A stretch of 11,364 bases of DNA from an uncultured bacterium. Lineage in GTDB: Bacteria > Chloroflexota > Anaerolineae > JACIWP01. A program made the translations under genes and the position numbers. This document shows, piece by piece, positions 7,576 through 11,364 of this stretch. The notes under the pieces are model-generated. The model made no database searches. It had not been told where the DNA came from and was given only the letters and a program-made list of their open reading frames with translations. Location of the stretch: the NCBI GenBank assembly GCA_903872005.1, contig CAIQJD010000244.1:1-11364 (forward strand). The letters run 5' to 3'. How positions within the stretch are numbered: position 1 is the stretch's first letter; the number at the start of each line of letters is the position of its first letter.

Positions 7576-8685
7576 TCAAGCGAGGCGATCCTTAAAAGAG
7601 ATGACCGCCAGGCTCAGCGCGGCCGCGCCGATGGCACAGAGGCTGAGGGCCGGTTTCCAGAGGTCGGCCAGGGTGTTGCCTTTGAGGAAGATGCCGCGCG
7701 AGATGGTCACGAAGTAGGAGGCCGGCAGGAGCGTCCCTTCGATGCGCGCCCCCAGGCCGGCCGAGGAGAGCGGGTCAATCAGGCCGGACAGGAAGAAGCT
7801 GGGCAGGAAGAAGACGATGAACATGGCGATCATGGCCGCTTGCTGGCTATCCAGGAAATTGGCGATGAGGAGGGCCAGGAAGTTGCTGGCGAAGAGAAAG
7901 TCGAGACCCAGCAACAAGAAGAGGCCGAAATTGCCCCGGAAAGGGACGCGGAACCAGAGGACGGCAACGCCGGCGGTGAAGAGGACGCCCAGAAGCCCGC
8001 TGAGCATGTAGGGGAGGCCCTTGCCGATGATCAATTCGACGCGGCCCAGGGGCGTGGATAGGAGCGATTCCAGGGTGCCCAGCTCACGCTCTTTGGCGAG
8101 GGCCTGGGCGGCGCTGAAGGCCGGCATAATGAGGACGACTGCCAGGAGGCCGGGGGCCATGCTGACCAGGGACTTGAGGGCCGGGTTATACCAGACCTTG
8201 TCTTCGATGGCGAAGAGGGCGCCGGCCGGCCGGAGTGTGACCTGTTGGGAATGTGCGGCCGCGCGGGCGGAAATCTCACCCAGGGCGCGCGCGGCGGTGT
8301 TGGGGTCGCTGCCGTCGAGCATGATTTGGATGGGCGCCGGCTGGCCGGCCAGAAGGTCGCGTTCGAAGCCCGGCGGGATCACGAGGATGGCATCGGCTTC
8401 TGAGCGAACCAAGAGCCGGTCGGCTTCGGAGCGGTCGGATAGGGACTCTTTGAGATGAAGGACGCCATCGGCGGTGAGGGCGCGCAGGAGGGCGCGCGAC
8501 GTCGGCGACTGATCCTGGTCAAGGGCCATCACGTCGAAGTGGTCAATGTCGAAAGAGAACAGGTAAGCGAAGGTAACCAGCAAGAGAGCCGGCGTGAAGA
8601 CTACCAGGATCCAGGTCTGCCCATCGCGGAAAATATGTAAGGCTTCTTTGCGTAGAATGGCCCAGCAGGTACGCCAGGAGATCAT
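7576..8685 (-). CDS. ABC-2 type transporter permease (YhhJ/YbhS-like), first of pair
   Basis: A complete 369-aa permease with the same architecture as its neighbour and clearly paralogous to it. Membrane segment 1 is at about 25-44 and the extracytoplasmic domain at about 45-170 (with VIPPGFERDLLAG at 102-114). Further membrane segments lie near 175-195, 220-245, 253-275, 283-303 and 345-363. The ATPase-contact loop is KERELGTLESLLSTPLGR (198-215). ATG 8685 has GGAGG 4 bases upstream and lies about 30 bases after a TATAAT promoter, so it is the first gene of the minus-strand operon. The frame is open back to 8922, but that extension crosses the promoter and is rejected. The two permeases presumably form a heterodimer. 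Related operons usually encode the ATPase and a membrane-fusion protein immediately upstream; here that place is taken by divergent promoters. Confidence 0.88.
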   Translation of the reverse strand: MISWRTCWAILRKEALHIFRDGQTWILVVFTPALLLVTFAYLFSFDIDHFDVMALDQDQSPTSRALLRALTADGVLHLKESLSDRSEADRLLVRSEADAILVIPPGFERDLLAGQPAPIQIMLDGSDPNTAARALGEISARAAAHSQQVTLRPAGALFAIEDKVWYNPALKSLVSMAPGLLAVVLIMPAFSAAQALAKERELGTLESLLSTPLGRVELIIGKGLPYMLSGLLGVLFTAGVAVLWFRVPFRGNFGLFLLLGLDFLFASNFLALLIANFLDSQQAAMIAMFIVFFLPSFFLSGLIDPLSSAGLGARIEGTLLPASYFVTISRGIFLKGNTLADLWKPALSLCAIGAAALSLAVISFKDRLA

Positions 8686-8721
8686 GGGGCCTCCGTCGGT
8701 CAAGGGCGTGTCGCTGCGGGT

Positions 8722-8750
8722 ATTATACGCGCGTCTGGCCGGGTTGACAA
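8722..8750 (-). promoter_or_regulatory. Promoter of the permease/helicase operon
   Basis: On the minus strand TTGTCA (8750-8745) and a perfect TATAAT (8727-8722) are 17 bases apart. The expected start is near 8715, about 30 bases before ATG 8685. It could drive all five close-packed genes down to 785, since no terminator-like hairpin with a T-run is seen between them. Confidence 0.75.
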
Positions 8751-8779
8751 ACTCGCCCCGAAAATGGCGAAATTGGGTC

Positions 8780-8808
8780 TTGACAACTGTGATGATATAT
8801 GGTATAGT
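8780..8808 (+). promoter_or_regulatory. Strong promoter of the small plus-strand unit
   Basis: A perfect -35 TTGACA (8780-8785) and TATAGT (8803-8808) are separated by 17 bases. This is one of the best sigma-70-type matches in the window. Transcription would begin near 8815 and run into the small genes ending at the terminator at 9355-9398. Its -35 lies 29 bases from the -35 of the opposing promoter, so the two may compete or share a regulator. Confidence 0.75.
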
Positions 8809-8815
8809 TACTATA
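8803..8815. promoter_or_regulatory. Inverted repeat TATAG-TTA-CTATA over the -10, candidate operator
   Basis: A 5-base inverted repeat with a 3-base spacer coincides with the plus-strand -10 box. TATAGT also occurs as a direct repeat (8803-8808 and 8812-8817). The AT-rich block stands out in a GC-rich genome. A repressor site is possible, but the symmetry may simply follow from promoter sequence. Confidence 0.3.
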
Positions 8816-8845
8816 GTCACAGCGTTCGGAAAGGCAGGTGCAGCT

Positions 8846-8938
8846 ATGGTCATGATCATCGTCAGTGCCAGCAATTTCATCGTCGTCCCATGTGGCGACA
8901 AGGCCCTCCAACCAGCTCGCACCGCGCCGCACGTCTGA
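8846..8938 (+). CDS. Possible 30-aa leader peptide
   Basis: This is the first ATG after the strong plus-strand promoter, about 31 bases from the expected start of transcription. A modest AGGTG sits 5 bases upstream. The frame starts MVMIIVSASNFIVVPCG and ends with TGA after 30 codons. The first half is hydrophobic, and no run of a single regulatory amino acid is visible. It is followed by two tandem hairpins, so it could be a translated leader of an attenuation-type element, a small membrane peptide, or chance. No family is recognised. Confidence 0.3.
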   Translation: MVMIIVSASNFIVVPCGDKALQPARTAPHV

Positions 8939-8962
8939 TCGGTTCAGCATCTGATACCGTCA

Positions 8963-9042
8963 GCCGTGGGCGCAGCGACAGGCGCAGCCCACGGTTCTGC
9001 TTTGATTCTTGGCCGTGGGCGCTTCATCCCTTTGCCCACGGC
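8963..9042 (+). repeat. Two tandem hairpins with identical stems
   Basis: Hairpin 1 pairs CCGTGGGC (8964-8971) with GCCCACGG (8987-8994). Hairpin 2 pairs GCCGTGGGC (9012-9020) with GCCCACGGC (9034-9042). An 11-base direct repeat GCCGTGGGCGC begins at 8963 and 9012, and the segments after the right arms also resemble each other, so this is a tandem duplication with a unit of about 49 bases. A weaker GCCGTGG at 9064 continues the spacing. The arms can also pair across units (8987-8994 with 9013-9020), giving mutually exclusive folds. Neither hairpin is followed by a proper T-run, so they are not simple terminators. They lie in the leader of the 63-aa gene. Function unknown. Confidence 0.65.
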
Positions 9043-9145
9043 TTCACTTTGGCCGACGCCGGCGCCGTGGATGAAGATGGCATCCGCAACGTTGATTCTG
9101 TGAGATCATTCCATGAGATTCGCGACGCGCAGAGGAGAAGCAACT

Positions 9146-9337
9146 ATGTTCGGCCTACGGGAGTTCTATTCGCAGCAGGAGCAGTTGAACGAGTTCCGCC
9201 GAGAAGCGCAGGCATGGCGCCTGGCGCAGACGGCGCGGGCCGGTCGGCGGGTGTCTTTCGGGTACTCGGTTTTGGCCTGGTTAGGCCGCCGGCTCTCCCG
9301 GGTGGGACAACGCCTGGAAATGCAATACGGCGCGTGA
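9146..9337 (+). CDS. 63-aa basic protein of unknown function
   Basis: A small complete gene. ATG 9146 has AGGAG 8 bases upstream (9133-9137), better than the upstream in-frame ATG at 9113. The product begins MFGLREFYSQQEQLNEFRRE and is arginine- and glutamine-rich. Its C-terminal half, FGYSVLAWLGRRLSRVGQRL, looks like an amphipathic helix with one hydrophobic and one arginine face. No signal peptide, cysteine pair or known domain is visible. I do not recognise the family. It has its own strong promoter and ends 17 bases before a perfect terminator stem, which argues that it is real. Possibilities include a membrane-surface peptide or a small nucleic-acid-binding or regulatory protein; the sequence does not decide. 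Confidence 0.7.
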   Translation: MFGLREFYSQQEQLNEFRREAQAWRLAQTARAGRRVSFGYSVLAWLGRRLSRVGQRLEMQYGA

Positions 9338-9354
9338 GCGCCCCCTGAGTTGAT

Positions 9355-9398
9355 GCGCCTCGCCGGCGCCCCCCCGCCGGCGAGGCGCTTTGTTTTTT
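9355..9398 (+). terminator. Rho-independent terminator
   Basis: A 14-bp perfect stem, GCGCCTCGCCGGCG (9355-9368) with CGCCGGCGAGGCGC (9375-9388), has a CCCCCC loop and is followed by TTTGTTTTTT (9389-9398). It closes the small plus-strand unit and separates it from fabF. Each arm contains the GCCGGC hexamer that is so common in this genome. Confidence 0.95.
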
Positions 9399-9465
9399 GT
9401 GGCCGCGTGCCGAGTGCTTGCGCGACGCCGCGACTTTCGCGCCGCGAGTGGGTTATCTTCACTGA

Positions 9466-9480
9466 GCGCGCGAGGCGCGC
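9466..9480. repeat. Inverted repeat upstream of fabF
   Basis: GCGCGC-GAG-GCGCGC lies 22 bases before the fabF start. It could be an operator or an mRNA hairpin near the ribosome binding site, but such GC symmetry also arises by chance here. No convincing promoter is visible at 9399-9502; a lone TTATCT at 9453-9458 lacks a good -35. Confidence 0.25.
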
Positions 9481-9502
9481 ATTTCTCATACGGAGGCGCT
9501 GC

Positions 9503-10750
9503 ATGGATAGGCGTGTGGTCATTTCGGGTCTGGGGGCGATCACCCCGGCCGGCGGCGATGCGCGCAGCAGTTGGCAGGCGGCGTTGGCTGGCCGCAGCGG
9601 CATTCGACGCATTACCCGCTTTGATCCCAGCCCCTTCAAGACGCAGATCGCCGGCGAAATCCCGGACTTCGACCCGACGAAGTACATGGATCGCAAGGAC
9701 GCGCGCCGGCTCGACCGCATCATTCAGTTTGCCGTCAATGCCGCCGGCGAAGCGATCCAGGACGCCGGCTTGAAAGTCGAGAGTCTGGATCGGGAACGCT
9801 GCGGCGTGATGGTCGGCACTGGCATCGGCGGGCTGCATACCATTACGGAGAACCAACGCCTGTTGGAGATGCACGGGCCGAGCCGCATCAGTCCTTTCTT
9901 CGTCCCGTCGTGCCTGCCGGACATGTCGGCCGGCTATATCGCGATCCAGTACGGATTCCGTGGGCCGAATATGTGCGTGGTGACGGCGTGCGCCACGGGC
10001 AACAATGTTATCGGCGAGGCGCTGGAGGTTATCCGGCGCAACAAGGCGGACTTGATCGTCGCCGGCGGCGTGGAAGCCGGCATCTTGCCCATCACCATCG
10101 CCGGCTTCGATCAGATGGGGGCGATGGCGACGGACTGCAATGACAATCCGTGCGGGGCGGTGCGGCCCTTTGACAAGCGGCGCGCCGGCTTCGTGATGGG
10201 CGAAGGCAGCGGCATGCTGATCCTGGAAGAGACGGAACATGCGCGCCGGCGCGGCGCGCACATCTACGCGGAGCTGGTCGGCTATGGCACGTGCGCCGAT
10301 GCGTATCACATCGCCGCGCCGGACCCCAGCGGCGCGGGAGCGGTGCGCTCCATGCGCCTGGCGCTGGAGGACGCCGGCATGGCGCCGGCGCAGATTGACT
10401 ATGTCAACGCGCACGGCACGGGGACGCCATTGAACGATACCGCCGAGTCGCGGGCGATCCGCGAAGCATTCGGGAACCACGCCGAGCAATTGGTGGTCAG
10501 CTCGACCAAGCCGGTGACGGGGCATTTGTTGGGGGCCGCCGGCGCCGTAGAAGCCATCTTCAGTGTCCTGGCGCTGCAAGAGGGCGTCATCCCGCCAACG
10601 ATCAACTACCTGGAGCCGGACCCGACCTGCGATTTGGACTATGCCCCCAATACGTCTCGCGCTGCGACGCTGAATGCTGTCATGTCCAATTCCTTTGGCT
10701 TCGGCGGGCATAATGCGACGCTGGTCTTCCGGCGCTACGGCCATGTCTAA
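9503..10750 (+). CDS. fabF: Beta-ketoacyl-ACP synthase II
   Basis: A complete 415-aa condensing enzyme of type II fatty acid synthesis, elongating acyl-ACP with malonyl-ACP in the cytosol. The thiolase fold is intact: nucleophile C163 in VTACATGNN; H304 in VNAHGTGTPLND; K336 and H341 in SSTKPVTGHLLGAAGAVEA; and the glycine-rich C-terminal NSFGFGGHN (396-404), whose phenylalanine gates the active site. Length is normal (about 410-415). ATG 9503 has GGAGG 6 bases upstream, and the protein begins MDRRVVISGLGAITPAGG, the expected FabF N-terminus; the longer frame back to 9350 runs into the terminator and is rejected. It overlaps fabH by 8 bases, so the two are translationally coupled. FabF is preferred over FabB because of the NDTAE and overall length pattern; a secondary-metabolite ketosynthase is unlikely next to fabH. 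Confidence 0.95.
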   Translation: MDRRVVISGLGAITPAGGDARSSWQAALAGRSGIRRITRFDPSPFKTQIAGEIPDFDPTKYMDRKDARRLDRIIQFAVNAAGEAIQDAGLKVESLDRERCGVMVGTGIGGLHTITENQRLLEMHGPSRISPFFVPSCLPDMSAGYIAIQYGFRGPNMCVVTACATGNNVIGEALEVIRRNKADLIVAGGVEAGILPITIAGFDQMGAMATDCNDNPCGAVRPFDKRRAGFVMGEGSGMLILEETEHARRRGAHIYAELVGYGTCADAYHIAAPDPSGAGAVRSMRLALEDAGMAPAQIDYVNAHGTGTPLNDTAESRAIREAFGNHAEQLVVSSTKPVTGHLLGAAGAVEAIFSVLALQEGVIPPTINYLEPDPTCDLDYAPNTSRAATLNAVMSNSFGFGGHNATLVFRRYGHV

Positions 10751-11364
10751 GTATGCGCACATCGCCGGCTGGGGCATGTATGCCCCGGCTCAAGTGCTGA
10801 CCAACGACGATCTGGCGCAGCGGGTGGAAACGTCCGACGAGTGGATCCGCTCGCGCACCGGCATCGTCGAGCGGCATATCGCCGCGCCGGAGGAGTCTAC
10901 CGCCACGTTGGCAGCCGAAGCGGCGCGGGCCGCGCTGAACCGCGCCGACATCGCGCCGACGGACGTGGATGCCATCATCGTGGCGACCGTGACCAGCGAT
11001 TACCTGACGCCTTCGACGGCTTGTCTGGTGCAGGCGGCGCTGGGCGCGGCCCACGCGGCGGCCTTCGATGTGTCGGCCGGCTGCGCCGGCTTCTTGTACG
11101 CGCTCTCCATCGCGCGCATGGGGATCGCCAGCGAGCAGTGGAAGACGGTGCTGGTGATTGGCGCGGAGACGTTGTCGCGTTTCACCAACTGGCAGGATCG
11201 TAATACCTGCGTGTTGTTTGGCGATGGGGCCGGCGCGCTCGCGCTGAAAGCCCACGATGAAGCCGGCGGCATCCTCTCGACGGTGCTGGGCGCGGACGGG
11301 TCGGGGGCGGATCTGCTGCTGATCCCTGGTGGGGGAAGCCGGCAGCCGGCCAGCGCGGAGAGCG
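10743..11364 (+). CDS. fabH: Beta-ketoacyl-ACP synthase III, C-terminus beyond window
   Basis: Partial gene: 207 residues are visible and the frame is open at the window end. FabH starts fatty acid chains by condensing acetyl-CoA (or branched acyl-CoA) with malonyl-ACP. Visible marks: the N-terminal pattern VLTNDDLAQRVETSDEWIRS (18-37), with the CoA-site tryptophan W34, then RTGIVERHIA (38-47); catalytic C114 in DVSAGCAGFLYAL; and the VLFGDGAGA glycine loop (157-165). The catalytic His and Asn lie beyond the window, so activity cannot be fully checked. ATG 10743 overlaps the fabF stop (ATGTCTAA). The ribosome binding site is poor, which suggests coupling to fabF translation. The alternative ATG at 10776 would remove conserved residues. 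Confidence 0.93.
   Translation, partial: MSKYAHIAGWGMYAPAQVLTNDDLAQRVETSDEWIRSRTGIVERHIAAPEESTATLAAEAARAALNRADIAPTDVDAIIVATVTSDYLTPSTACLVQAALGAAHAAAFDVSAGCAGFLYALSIARMGIASEQWKTVLVIGAETLSRFTNWQDRNTCVLFGDGAGALALKAHDEAGGILSTVLGADGSGADLLLIPGGGSRQPASAES

Noticed and set aside
8686..8922. N-terminal extension of the first permease, with a signal-peptide-like stretch
   Set aside because: It would cross the TATAAT promoter and replace a start with GGAGG; the mature family N-terminus begins at 8685.
8987..9051. Rho-independent terminators at the two tandem hairpins
   Set aside because: The sequences after the stems (TTCTGCTTTG and TTCACTTTGG) are not continuous T-runs, unlike the clear terminator at 9355-9398.
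8963..9070. CRISPR-like repeat array
   Set aside because: Only two, perhaps two and a half, units of hairpin type are present, spacers do not have regular length, and no cas genes are nearby.
9281..10777. A 498-codon open frame on the minus strand opposite fabF
   Set aside because: It lies exactly antisense to an unmistakable fabF, is rich in H, R, A and Q, shows no domain, and crosses the terminator. It is a GC-driven shadow.

Overview
The window is GC-rich and gene-dense, and it reads as ordinary bacterial chromosome. Sigma-70-like promoters, clear GGAGG ribosome binding sites, a fabF-fabH pair and a strongly over-represented GCCGGC hexamer fit a high-GC environmental bacterium. Chloroflexota is my best guess, but this is inference from general feel, because no taxonomic marker gene is present. 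I see no rRNA, tRNA, transposon, integrase or CRISPR array.

Left part (1-8685), all on the minus strand, read right to left. A strong promoter (8750-8722) drives two ABC-2 type membrane permeases (8685-7576 and 7550-6432). These are followed, with short gaps or overlaps, by a RecC/AddB-like P-loop protein (6398-4284), a UvrD/PcrA-type SF1 helicase (4287-2044) and an M20-family metallo-deacylase/peptidase (2017-785). After a 120-base gap with its own near-consensus promoter comes a RecB-family PD-(D/E)XK nuclease (from 664, cut by the window start). The helicase, the AddB-like protein and the stand-alone nuclease together look like a three-polypeptide version of an AddAB/RecBCD-type DNA end-processing machine. 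The nuclease domain is a separate small protein instead of being fused to the C-termini of the large subunits.

Middle (8686-9400). This is a divergent control region. The minus-strand promoter of the permease operon faces a near-perfect plus-strand promoter (TTGACA-N17-TATAGT). The plus-strand transcript carries a possible 30-aa leader ORF, two tandem hairpins sharing the same stem sequence, a 63-aa unknown protein with a good ribosome binding site, and a textbook rho-independent terminator. It is an autonomous small transcription unit of unknown function.

Right part (9503-11364, plus strand). A fatty-acid synthesis operon holds fabF (ketoacyl-ACP synthase II) overlapping by 8 bases with fabH (ketoacyl-ACP synthase III), the latter cut by the window end.

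The parts most worth a second look are the split helicase-nuclease set and the small unit at 8780-9398.
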